This document shows positions 1-6,748 of a stretch of 7,407 nt of DNA, piece after piece. The stretch comes from CAYPZL01 sp964415045. Lineage in GTDB: Bacteria; Planctomycetota; Phycisphaerae; Sedimentisphaerales; Anaerobacaceae. The DNA is taken from contig CAYPZL010000244.1 of the NCBI GenBank assembly GCA_964415045.1, positions 1-7,407 of the forward strand, given 5' to 3'. Every line of letters begins with the position of its first letter. Positions within the stretch are counted from its first letter, which is position 1. A program made the position numbers and the translations under genes. The notes below the pieces were generated by a model. It searched no databases, had not been told where the DNA came from, and was given only the letters and a program-made list of their open reading frames with translations.

Positions 1-85
1 CGGACAAACTGGTCGAATTCCTTGAATTAACACACCATTCTACGCGAGCACCCTTCGCGGCCGGCGGCTCAGTCACCGGGTCGAG

Positions 86-946
86 TCAGGGCCGGTCTGC
101 CCAGGCGGCATCTTTGGCCATTTTTCCAAGCGGGATGAAGAAGTTCTCCGACCCGACGGCGCCGGAGAAGACCTTGACGCCAAACGCCTGCTCAATCCCT
201 TCTGTGGTGAACACCTCGGCAGGCGGGCCCACGCGGTAGGGGGGCGGCTGGGTCGGCGGGCGGCCCTCTTGTCTCGTCGCCGGCGAATCCGGCCGGGGAG
301 GCAGGAGAATCGCCTCATCGCAGTATTGGGAGGCCAAATTGATATCGTGGGTAACTGCAATAATCGTCTTGGCCTCCTGGAGCCCGATCGTCTTGAGAAG
401 GTCGTAGATGGCGACTTGGTGCTTGAGGTCGAGGAAGCTGGTCGGCTCATCCATCAGAAGGATCGGGGTATCCTGGGCCAGGGCCCGCGCGATGAAAACG
501 CGCTGCCGTTCCCCGCCGCTGAGACTGGCCAGGGGCCGGGAAGCGAAGCAAAGCGTATCGGTCGCTTCCATCGCCCTCGTCGCCAGTTCGCGGTCCCTGT
601 CGCTCTCGAAGCCGAGCGGGCCATAGTGGGCGGTGCGCGCCATGAGTACCGCTTCAGCGACGGAAACGCCGAAGACCGGGACGAATTCCTGGCGTACGAC
701 CGCGATCCGGGTCGCGCGTTCGGCGAACCCGTGAGAGCGGACGTCACGCCCGTCCAGCGATATGGCGCCCGAGTTCGGAGCCAGCAGGCCGGCAATGAGA
801 TTGATCAGCGTGCTCTTTCCCGCACCGTTGGGCCCCACGACCGCCAGAAAGGTCCCCGGCTCAACGGTGAAACTGAGATCCCGCAGGATCCAATGTTCGC
901 TTTGATAGGCGAAGCTGACGTTTTGTACGCGGACCGACGGCGTCAT
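86..946 (-). CDS. btuD: ABC transporter ATP-binding protein, BtuD/FecE type (corrinoid or iron-chelate importer)
   Basis: This is the cytoplasmic ATPase that powers the importer formed with the permease and binding protein encoded just upstream. Numbered from the ATG, the complete ABC motif set is visible: Walker A GPNGAGKST (38-46), Q-loop glutamine 86, signature LSGGERQR (142-149), Walker B ILLMDEP (162-168), D-loop SFLD (170-173) and switch histidine 200 in VTHD. The tail PPAEVFTTEGIEQAFGV is typical of the FecE/BtuD/FhuC family. Unusually, a proline-rich stretch of about 23 residues (216-238) sits between the last core strand and that tail, where relatives usually have a short turn. The chosen ATG overlaps the permease stop as ATGA. 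A GTG at 955 in the same frame, with AAGG four bases upstream, is an alternative giving 289 instead of 286 residues. Family assignment is secure; the substrate, and hence the symbol, is provisional. Confidence 0.93.
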   Translation of the reverse strand: MTPSVRVQNVSFAYQSEHWILRDLSFTVEPGTFLAVVGPNGAGKSTLINLIAGLLAPNSGAISLDGRDVRSHGFAERATRIAVVRQEFVPVFGVSVAEAVLMARTAHYGPLGFESDRDRELATRAMEATDTLCFASRPLASLSGGERQRVFIARALAQDTPILLMDEPTSFLDLKHQVAIYDLLKTIGLQEAKTIIAVTHDINLASQYCDEAILLPPRPDSPATRQEGRPPTQPPPYRVGPPAEVFTTEGIEQAFGVKVFSGAVGSENFFIPLGKMAKDAAWADRP

Positions 947-1974
947 CGCAGCCACGAGACCTTTCTGTTATGCCGGACCAGCAGAATCAGGAAAAACGGA
1001 CCGCCGATCATCGCGGTAACAATGCCGACGGGCAACTGGGCGGGCGCGACCACGATCCTGGCGGCGGTATCGGCCGCGACGAGGAACGCCGCTCCCGCGA
1101 GGCTGCTCAGCGGCAGAAGCTGGCGATGGTCGGAACCGAACACGAGCCGGACAGCGTGCGGAACGACGAGCCCCACGAAGCCGATGAGCCCGCTCAAACT
1201 CACCGCCACGGCGGTAATGAACGCGGAAATGGCAAAGGCCGCCAGTTGCGTCCTTTCGACGTTGACACCGATGCTGCGGGCGTCTTCCGGGCCGAAGCCA
1301 ACCGCATTGAGCTTCGGCGCGAGCAGGAAAAGGGCGGCAATGCCGGCGGCCACGCAACCGCCTCCGACCCACAGGACGAAGAAATCCTCCTCCGTCATGT
1401 TGCCCATGAGCCAGAACATCGTCGCGTGCAACTGCTGGCTCCGGGCGATGGAGATCAGGAACATGATCACAGCCGAGAAGAACGCGTTGACGACCACGCC
1501 GGCCAGCAGCAGTCCGGTGAGGTGGAACTTCCCGGTCACCCGCCCGACGGCCCAGACGAGCCATACCGTCCCGAGCGCCCCGGCGAAGGCGAAGACCGCG
1601 ATCGGGGACCGGCCCCACAGGGTCCAGCTACAGCCGCTGATGACGGCGAGCATGGCGCCGAGTCCGGCACCGCTGGAGATGCCCAGGATGTAGGGATCGG
1701 CCAGCGGATTGCGGAGCAGCGCCTGGAGGGTCACCCCGGAGGCGGCCAGCGCCGCCCCCACGATCGCCGCTAACAAGACCCGGGGCAGGCGAACGTGCAT
1801 GAAGATTTCGTAGTCGGGATTGGTCGCGCCGGCCTCGGGGACACCGGAGAAGACGGCTTTCAGAGAGATCGACTCGGAGCCGAGCAGGGAGCACAGAAGC
1901 ATGACCGCGAGCAGCAGCAACGCCGCGACGGCGGTCCGAACCAGCAGTCTTCCTGGTGATAAGAGTCGCTGCAC
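943..1974 (-). CDS. btuC: FecCD-family ABC transporter permease (BtuC-like)
   Basis: This is the inner-membrane permease of a type II ABC importer, expected to act as a homodimer forming the path for cobalamin, heme or ferric-chelate substrates. The 343 residues match the usual family length. An N-terminal hydrophobic helix (about 12-31) is followed by the FecCD signature RLPRVLLAAIVGAALAASG starting at residue 62 and RNPLADPYILG at 88-98. Further hydrophobic segments run to the end, including the conserved block GLIGFVGLVVPHAVRL and the C-terminal LPVGIVTAMIGGPFFL. The start is GTG, preceded by GGAG eight bases upstream, and lies three bases after the stop of the binding-protein gene. The 3' end overlaps the ATPase start by four bases, consistent with translational coupling. 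Sequence alone does not separate a corrinoid from an iron-siderophore permease; corrinoid is favoured because of the partner binding protein. Confidence 0.95.
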   Translation of the reverse strand: MQRLLSPGRLLVRTAVAALLLLAVMLLCSLLGSESISLKAVFSGVPEAGATNPDYEIFMHVRLPRVLLAAIVGAALAASGVTLQALLRNPLADPYILGISSGAGLGAMLAVISGCSWTLWGRSPIAVFAFAGALGTVWLVWAVGRVTGKFHLTGLLLAGVVVNAFFSAVIMFLISIARSQQLHATMFWLMGNMTEEDFFVLWVGGGCVAAGIAALFLLAPKLNAVGFGPEDARSIGVNVERTQLAAFAISAFITAVAVSLSGLIGFVGLVVPHAVRLVFGSDHRQLLPLSSLAGAAFLVAADTAARIVVAPAQLPVGIVTAMIGGPFFLILLVRHNRKVSWLR

Positions 1975-1977
1975 CGT

Positions 1978-2874
1978 CTATTCTCCAAACAGTTCCGGAC
2001 GCAGACATCGAGCTATGGTCTCGACGGCTTGGTAGAGCCTGGGGCCGAGCCGTGACACGATGTCACCGTCGATGACGTGGATGCGACCGTCGGTCACGGC
2101 CGGAACGTTCGCGAAACGCTGCCAGTAGGCCAAAGCCTGCGTTCGTTGAGACTCGATCAGGTCGGGCATCATGGCCGGCTCGATGATGACTTCGGCGCCG
2201 CAGGCCAGCACCTGCTCGCCCCCGATGGGCGGATACTTGTGCAGGGTGGGCCCGATGGCATTCTCGCCGCCGGCCAGCTCGATGAGCTGGTTGACGAAGG
2301 TGTTCCGCCCGGCCGCCCGGAGCGGCTCTCTCTGCACGACCCAGAGAACCTTCGTCCTCTTCTGGTCCGCCAGCCGGGTTTGCAGTTGCTCGATGCGGGT
2401 CTTGATGGTTGTCACGAGGCGTTCTGCGTTTTGGTCTTTCCCCGTGGCTTCGCCGAGGGTGGCGACGGCGTCGAAGAGATCATCGACGGTCCATATCTCC
2501 AGTGTCAGGCAGTAGATACCGAGACGGCGGAGGCGGCCGGCAAGACTTTGCTGTTGCGGAAACGTCAGCAGGACCACCAGGTCCGGGCGGGCGGCGATGA
2601 CCGTCTCGATGTTGGGCTGCCAGAACGTGCCCACCGTGGGTTTTTGCGCCGCTTCAGGAGGGTAGTTGCTGCCCTGGGTGACACCGGCGATCTGCTCGCC
2701 CAGGCCGAGGGCGAAGAGAATCTCCGTCAGGTTGGGTGCGGCCGAGACGATGCGCGCCGGCGCGGTTGCGGCCGGGGCGTTCGACACGGCCTCTACGCGC
2801 CGCGGCCCAAACAGCAGGCAACCCAACGCCAGCCAGATCGCCAGCAGAATCGAGAGCAGCCACCACCTTGCCAT
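1978..2874 (-). CDS. btuF: Periplasmic/lipoprotein substrate-binding protein, BtuF-like (helical-backbone metal receptor)
   Basis: This 298-residue protein should capture the ligand outside the inner membrane and deliver it to the permease encoded three bases downstream. Residues 4-22 form a hydrophobic export signal. C19 in ALGC could be a lipobox cysteine, but it is atypical; VEA at 27-29 is an alternative signal peptidase I site. The mature part starts with RIVSAAPNLTEILFALGLG (from residue 41), the usual opening of class III binding proteins. SNYPPEA (69-75) resembles the SDYPPQA of E. coli BtuF, and WQPNIETVIAARPDLVV follows, as in BtuF. This makes cobalamin or another corrinoid the most likely ligand, though heme and siderophore receptors share the fold. 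The ATG overlaps the mutL TGA by one base (TGATG), with AGAGGA just upstream inside mutL. The fold is secure and the ligand is an inference. Confidence 0.9.
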   Translation of the reverse strand: MARWWLLSILLAIWLALGCLLFGPRRVEAVSNAPAATAPARIVSAAPNLTEILFALGLGEQIAGVTQGSNYPPEAAQKPTVGTFWQPNIETVIAARPDLVVLLTFPQQQSLAGRLRRLGIYCLTLEIWTVDDLFDAVATLGEATGKDQNAERLVTTIKTRIEQLQTRLADQKRTKVLWVVQREPLRAAGRNTFVNQLIELAGGENAIGPTLHKYPPIGGEQVLACGAEVIIEPAMMPDLIESQRTQALAYWQRFANVPAVTDGRIHVIDGDIVSRLGPRLYQAVETIARCLRPELFGE

Positions 2875-4682
2875 CAGGTCCTCTTGAATTGTTTCTCCAG
2901 CTCGCTCATGGAAAATCGTATCGTCGTCGGCCGGCCGTGCGGGCAGCGAGTGGTCGATTCGTATAGCTCGCGATCGGCCAGGAGTTGCTGGATTTCGCTG
3001 TCCGTGAGCCTCTGGCCGGCCTTGATCGCCGCCTTGCAGGCCGCCATGTTGAGCACCGCGTCGAGCAGATCTTCGGTGTTCAGCTCCGCCGTCTTCTCTG
3101 CCAGCAGATCGATCAGGTCCTGGATGAACTCAATCGGCGCTGCCTTTGCCAGCAGCGTGGGAAAGGCCTGCACCGCGTAGGTTTTCGGGCCGAAGGGGAC
3201 GATCTCTATCCCGAGTTTTGCGATGAGGGGGGCGTTGTTGTCGATGACGCCGGCTTGCGCGTCGGTGACTTCGAAGCTCTCGGGCAGAAGCAACCGCTGC
3301 GATTCCAGCTTGTCCCGGCCCACTCGTTGACGCAGGGTCTCATAGAGCATGCGCTCGTGCAGCGCGTGCTGGTCGATAATGACAAAACCCTCTTCGGTCT
3401 GCTCGACGATGTAGCTGTCGTGAATCTGGATGTACTTGCGCTCCTCGATCTCCGTCGCGACGTGCAGCGGCGTTTCGGGTCGGGGCAGATCGCCGGGCCC
3501 GGCCGCGTGCTGGCGCAGCGGCCCGCGCGGTTGCAAGTCGAACTGCTGCTGCCTGTGGGTCGGACGATGCGTGCGGAAGAACTCGGCCATCGCATCGGCG
3601 ATTTCCTGCCTTCGGGCCTGCTGCGTGGGCGCGTCGCTCGGCGATGTCCCGCCGCTCGTCGGCAGAGCCGCCGAAATGTGCAGGTCCGTGCCCAAAAGCG
3701 TCTCCCGCAGCGCGCCGAGGATCTGAGAGTGCACGAGGTTGGCGTTGTAGAAGCGGACTTCGATCTTCGTGGGATGCACGTTTACGTCATAGTCGTCCGG
3801 CGGCATCTCGATGAACAGAAAGACCACCGGGAAGCGGTTGGGCTCGAGCAATCCGCGGTACGCTTCCTTGATCGCGTGCGTGATGAACTTGTCGCGAATG
3901 AAGCGTCCGTTCAGGAAGGAGTACTGGAAGTGGCTGTTGCTGCGCGAAACGCTCGGGCGACCCAGCAGCGCGTGAATGTGAACGTTCTTCTCACGGGTCT
4001 GCGTCTCGATCAGGCCGTCCGGCGGCTCCATGGGCAACATCGGAAACAGCGCACCGATCCGCTGCTTGAGGCTCTGGTTCGCCGTAAGCCGCAGAACCTC
4101 CTTGCCGTTGTGAAGCAGCGTCAGTGACAGCGCGGGCCGGCCCAGGGCGATGCGCGTGACCTGCTCGCTGACATGTCCCATCTCGGTGTTGGCGGTCCGC
4201 AGGAACTTGCGCCGGGCGGGCAGCTTGTAGAACAGGTCCCGGACCGACACGGTAGTTCCGTAATCTCCGCTGCAGGGCGCGAGCGGGCCCTTTTCGCCAC
4301 AGTCGAACTCGATGCCGTGGGCCTGATCGGAATCCCGCGTCCGGCTGACGGCGCGGAGCAGGGCGACCGAGGCGATGCTGGGCAGCGCTTCGCCGCGAAA
4401 GCCCAGCGTCGCGACGCCGTGCAGATCGGAGATCGACCTGATCTTGCTGGTGGCGTGGGATTCGAAGGCCGTGGCCAGGTCGTCGGCGTCCATGCCGCAG
4501 CCGTTGTCGGTGACGGAAATCAGCCGGCGACCCCCGTCTTCCACCGCCACCGTGATCTCCGTGGCCCCGGCGTCGATGCTGTTCTCCATGAGCTCCTTGA
4601 CCACGCTGGCCGGTCGCTCGATGACCTCGCCGGCGGCGATCATGTTTATCATGTTCTGGTCGAGGCGAACGATCTGGCCCAT
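2874..4682 (-). CDS. mutL: DNA mismatch repair protein MutL, endonuclease-type
   Basis: MutL links MutS mismatch recognition to strand removal. The 602 residues contain the N-terminal GHKL ATPase: AAGEVIERPASVVKEL with catalytic E30 and N34, DNGCGM (59-64), HATSKI (76-81) and GFRGEAL (94-100). A variable, Gln/Pro/Arg-rich linker covers roughly residues 340-405. The C-terminal domain carries the nuclease motif DQHALHERMLYE (437-448), which fits DQHA-x2-E-x4-E, plus ACK (548-550) and CPHGR (580-584), which complete the metal site. QRLLLP (462-467) resembles the beta-clamp-binding motif of nicking MutL proteins. It should therefore nick DNA itself, as in MutH-independent bacteria. The ATG gives the canonical N-terminus. 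Its own ribosome binding site is weak (AGGA about 12 bases away), and a possible leader ORF ends four bases upstream. It overlaps the next gene by one base. Confidence 0.98.
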   Translation of the reverse strand: MGQIVRLDQNMINMIAAGEVIERPASVVKELMENSIDAGATEITVAVEDGGRRLISVTDNGCGMDADDLATAFESHATSKIRSISDLHGVATLGFRGEALPSIASVALLRAVSRTRDSDQAHGIEFDCGEKGPLAPCSGDYGTTVSVRDLFYKLPARRKFLRTANTEMGHVSEQVTRIALGRPALSLTLLHNGKEVLRLTANQSLKQRIGALFPMLPMEPPDGLIETQTREKNVHIHALLGRPSVSRSNSHFQYSFLNGRFIRDKFITHAIKEAYRGLLEPNRFPVVFLFIEMPPDDYDVNVHPTKIEVRFYNANLVHSQILGALRETLLGTDLHISAALPTSGGTSPSDAPTQQARRQEIADAMAEFFRTHRPTHRQQQFDLQPRGPLRQHAAGPGDLPRPETPLHVATEIEERKYIQIHDSYIVEQTEEGFVIIDQHALHERMLYETLRQRVGRDKLESQRLLLPESFEVTDAQAGVIDNNAPLIAKLGIEIVPFGPKTYAVQAFPTLLAKAAPIEFIQDLIDLLAEKTAELNTEDLLDAVLNMAACKAAIKAGQRLTDSEIQQLLADRELYESTTRCPHGRPTTIRFSMSELEKQFKRT

Positions 4683-4686
4683 GAAT

Positions 4687-4743
4687 TCAGCTCATCCTGA
4701 TCTGTAGAATGGAACCGCGTCGTGCGGCCCGGTACCTGTCCAT
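4687..4743 (-). CDS. Possible 18-codon leader ORF upstream of mutL
   Basis: An ATG preceded by GGAGG at a 5-base spacing opens an 18-codon frame, MDRYRAARRGSILQIRMS, whose TGA ends four bases before the mutL ATG. The ribosome binding site is clearly better than the one in front of mutL, so ribosomes finishing this peptide could re-initiate on mutL. The peptide is basic (five Arg) and I do not recognise it. The start signal and spacing are seen directly. Translation and a coupling role are inference, because a frame this short arises easily by chance. Confidence 0.35.
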   Translation of the reverse strand: MDRYRAARRGSILQIRMS

Positions 4744-4751
4744 CGTTTCCT

Positions 4752-4771
4752 CCGTCCGCCCCCCGTCCGCC
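4752..4771. repeat. Short tandem direct repeat, CCGTCCGCC x2
   Basis: Two identical 9-base copies lie 11 bases apart, 4752-4760 and 4763-4771 (minus-strand reading GGCGGACGG). The downstream copy on the minus strand runs into the GGAGG ribosome binding site of the possible leader ORF. It may be simple local duplication in GC-rich spacer. No function is apparent. Confidence 0.5.
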
Positions 4772-4880
4772 AGCTCCCCCACGCGCGACAACGTCTGTTT
4801 CCCGGAGTTCCTTTCTTGATTCAGGATACCATCGACCCCGCGCAGTAGGCCGTTCCCGGGCTTGGGCGCACGCTTGCCTC

Positions 4881-6455
4881 TCAGTCGGCCAGGAGGCTGC
4901 GGCCGGTCATTTCTTCCGGTTGAGACAGGCCCATCATCTCCAGCAACGTCGGCCCGATATCCGCCAGCGTGCCGCCCCCGCGCAGCGTCCCGCCCTTGTA
5001 GCGCTCGTCAAAGACCACCAGCGGCACGTCGCCCACGGTATGGGCGGTATGCGGGCTGTCCGGCGTTCCGTCGATCATCTTCTCGAAGTTGCCGTGATCG
5101 GCCGTGATGATCGCGGCCCCGCCCATCTCTTTGACTTTGTCGAGAACCTTGCCGACGCATTCATCGACCGCTTCGGCCGCTTTCACCGCCGCCGAGAGGT
5201 CGCCCGTATGTCCCACCATGTCGGGGTTGGCGAAGTTGACGACGATCACATCGTACTTGTCCGAGTCCAGCCGCTTGAGCACGACGTTGGCCACGTCGTA
5301 GGCGCTCATTTCGGGCTTCAGGTCGTACGTGCGGACCCGCGGCGAGGGAACGATCTGCCGGTCCTCGCCCTTGAAGGGCTTTTCCGTGTAGTCGTTGAAG
5401 AAGAACGTCACGTGGGCGTATTTCTCGGTTTCGGCGCAGCGGAACTGCTTGAGGCCCAGGCTGCTCCAGTAAGCGGCCAGGATGTTCTTCATCTTGGGCG
5501 GCTTGGGAAACGCCACAGGCGCCGGCAGGGTCGCGTCGTATTCGGTCATGCAGACGAAGTATACGTCCGGCTTGGCCGTCCGGGTGAACTCCTGGAAATC
5601 GGGCTCCACGAACGCGCGGGCCAGCTCCCGGGGCCGGTCGCCGCGGAAGTTGAAGAAGACCACGCCGTCGCCGTCGTCGATCGTGGCGATCGGCTCGTTG
5701 TCTTCGTTGACGATGCAGGTCGGCTCGATGAATTCGTCGGTGACTTCTCGTTCGTAGCTGCTCTTGACGGCTTGTTCAGCCGATGCGGCCTTGAGTCCCT
5801 TGCCGATGCGGAGGCACTCGTAGGCTCTCTGCACGCGATCCCAGCGGCTGTCGCGGTCCATGGCATAGAACCGGCCCATCACGCTGGCGATCCGGCCGAC
5901 GCCGATCTCCTGCGCCTTTTTCTCCACGTCGGCGATATACCCGAGGCCGCTGTCCGGCGGGGAGTCGCGCCCGTCGGTGAAGGCGTGGATAAAGACTTCC
6001 GTCAGGTTGTTGCGCTTCGCTAACTCCAGGAGCCCGTACAGATGCCCGAGGAGCGAATGGACGCCGATATCGCTGCACAGGCCCATGAAATGGACCTTGC
6101 CGGTGCGTTGCTTGACGAACTCGATGAGCTTGAGGAACTCTTCGTTCTCGAAGAAGGAGCCGTCGCGAATCGTATGGGTCAGGCGGACGGATTCCTGCGG
6201 AACGATCCGGCCGGCGCCGATGTTCTGGTGGCCCACTTCGCTGTTGCCCATCGTCCCGTCGGGCAGGCCGACGTACTGCCCGTACGTATGAATCAGGCAG
6301 TTGGGATACTCGGCCATGAGCATGTCGTCGACCGGAGTATTCGCCTGTTTGATCGCGTTGTATTTGTCTTCGGAGGCGTCGGGGTTGTAGCCCCATCCAT
6401 CGCGCAGGATGAGGACGCACGGCCTCTTCGCCGGTGTTACTTTCTCTTTCGCCAT
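4881..6455 (-). CDS. gpmI: 2,3-bisphosphoglycerate-independent phosphoglycerate mutase
   Basis: This cytoplasmic enzyme interconverts 3- and 2-phosphoglycerate in glycolysis and gluconeogenesis through a phosphoserine intermediate, using two Mn ions. The 524 residues (family about 510-550) show D19 in LRDGWG and nucleophile S72 in MGNSEVGH. The substrate-binding set is SDIGVHS (H133), TDGRDSPP (161-167), GRFYAMDRD and FRGDRPREL. The remaining metal ligands are D412 and H416 (PDMVGH), D453 and H454 (ADHGN) and the histidines of PHTAHT (469-473). All expected catalytic residues are therefore present. The ATG at 6455 is chosen because it gives MAKEK just before the conserved core and has GAAGGGTG eight bases upstream. 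The frame stays open to 6527, but that extension has no homology-like content and contains a perfect stem-loop. It is apparently monocistronic, with its own promoter; no clear terminator lies before mutL. Confidence 0.98.
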   Translation of the reverse strand: MAKEKVTPAKRPCVLILRDGWGYNPDASEDKYNAIKQANTPVDDMLMAEYPNCLIHTYGQYVGLPDGTMGNSEVGHQNIGAGRIVPQESVRLTHTIRDGSFFENEEFLKLIEFVKQRTGKVHFMGLCSDIGVHSLLGHLYGLLELAKRNNLTEVFIHAFTDGRDSPPDSGLGYIADVEKKAQEIGVGRIASVMGRFYAMDRDSRWDRVQRAYECLRIGKGLKAASAEQAVKSSYEREVTDEFIEPTCIVNEDNEPIATIDDGDGVVFFNFRGDRPRELARAFVEPDFQEFTRTAKPDVYFVCMTEYDATLPAPVAFPKPPKMKNILAAYWSSLGLKQFRCAETEKYAHVTFFFNDYTEKPFKGEDRQIVPSPRVRTYDLKPEMSAYDVANVVLKRLDSDKYDVIVVNFANPDMVGHTGDLSAAVKAAEAVDECVGKVLDKVKEMGGAAIITADHGNFEKMIDGTPDSPHTAHTVGDVPLVVFDERYKGGTLRGGGTLADIGPTLLEMMGLSQPEEMTGRSLLAD

Positions 6456-6463
6456 CAACGATA

Positions 6464-6471
6464 CACCCTTC
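6464..6471 (-). promoter_or_regulatory. Ribosome binding site of gpmI
   Basis: The minus-strand sequence GAAGGGTG lies eight bases before the ATG at 6455. It supports this start over the upstream in-frame ATG at 6527, which would place the leader hairpin inside the coding sequence. Confidence 0.6.
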
Positions 6472-6487
6472 AAACTATAACAAGAGA

Positions 6488-6506
6488 GACGAGGCATCGC
6501 CTCGTC
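6488..6506. promoter_or_regulatory. Perfect stem-loop in the gpmI leader
   Basis: Arms GACGAGGC (6488-6495) and GCCTCGTC (6499-6506) pair perfectly over 8 bp with a 3-base loop. On the minus strand it is followed by TCTCTTGTT, too broken a T-run for a convincing intrinsic terminator. It lies between the predicted promoter and the ribosome binding site, about 33 bases before the gpmI start. It could stabilise the transcript, attenuate it, or bind a dimeric regulator as DNA. Confidence 0.55.
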
Positions 6507-6538
6507 CCAACAAATGACCAACCCCAAAAGGGCCTCAT

Positions 6539-6567
6539 ATGATATAGCCCGCCCCCCAGCCTGTCAA
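6539..6567 (-). promoter_or_regulatory. Sigma-70-type promoter for gpmI
   Basis: Minus-strand TTGACA (6562-6567) is a perfect -35 hexamer. After exactly 17 bases comes TATCAT (6539-6544), matching five of six -10 consensus positions. The expected start of transcription is near 6532, giving a leader of about 75 bases. The spacer is very G-rich, and planctomycete promoters are not well characterised, so usage is inferred. It points correctly at gpmI and sits in a non-coding gap. Confidence 0.65.
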
Positions 6568-6601
6568 ATCTTTCAAAATCGGCACCAAAGGCACGATTCG
6601 C

Positions 6602-6639
6602 CCGGAACGAACCCCAGGCACGAAAACCGGGGCTTCCGG
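6602..6639. other. Imperfect inverted repeat downstream of the zinc-finger gene
   Basis: CCGGAA (6602-6607) pairs with TTCCGG (6634-6639), and the inner CCCC (6612-6615) pairs with GGGG (6629-6632) around a 13-base loop. There is no T-run on either strand, so intrinsic termination is doubtful. It lies just upstream of the gpmI promoter and may fold in read-through transcripts. Confidence 0.4.
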
Positions 6640-6666
6640 TAAATCTTCATTGGGAATGACCGAACA

Positions 6667-6681
6667 CGCCGGATTCCGGCG
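6667..6681. other. Small perfect hairpin CGCCGG-ATT-CCGGCG
   Basis: Six-bp arms (6667-6672 and 6676-6681) flank a 3-base loop, about 70 bases past the zinc-finger gene stop. With the neighbouring inverted repeat it forms a double-hairpin spacer. Neither has a poly-T tail, so a terminator role is uncertain. Apart from these and the promoter, I see no convincing gene in 6456-6748. Confidence 0.4.
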
Positions 6682-6748
6682 AGTGAACGGCTGTCTTGGG
6701 GCATCACGCGGTGGGATCGCACCGGTTGCACCGCCTGCCCGGCGACGA

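Noticed and set aside
1..85. Continuation of the operon, or the end of a plus-strand gene (DKLVEFLELT...) at the left edge
   Set aside because: Minus-strand frames after the ATPase stop close quickly. The plus-strand reading runs on antisense into the ATPase gene with no stop near a plausible gene end. Only a small AATTC-CTT-GAATT palindrome (16-28) is visible.
269..1693. Long plus-strand open frame (474 codons) opposite the ATPase and permease genes
   Set aside because: It is antisense to two genes with full family motifs. Its translation is Arg/Pro/Ala-rich with no recognisable domain, as expected for a shadow frame in GC-rich DNA.
970..1773. Second plus-strand open frame opposite the permease
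   Set aside because: Composition is dominated by Gly/Arg/Asp/Glu, no motif is visible, and it lies wholly antisense to the FecCD permease.
2077..4127. Plus-strand open frames (2077-3180 and 2985-4127) opposite btuF and mutL
   Set aside because: They mirror the codon structure of the real minus-strand genes. Both overlap each other and contain no recognisable motifs.
4683..4880. Cobalamin riboswitch or clear terminator between gpmI and mutL
   Set aside because: I could not find a B12-box-like GCCACTG on the minus strand, a GC stem followed by a T-run, or a credible -35/-10 pair here.
4722..6023. 433-codon plus-strand open frame opposite gpmI
   Set aside because: It is the antisense shadow of a gene with every catalytic residue of the phosphoglycerate mutase family intact.
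6456..6527. 24-residue N-terminal extension of gpmI from an ATG at 6527
   Set aside because: The extension contains the palindromic hairpin, lies only about five bases after the predicted transcription start, has no family counterpart, and the ATG at 6455 has a good ribosome binding site.
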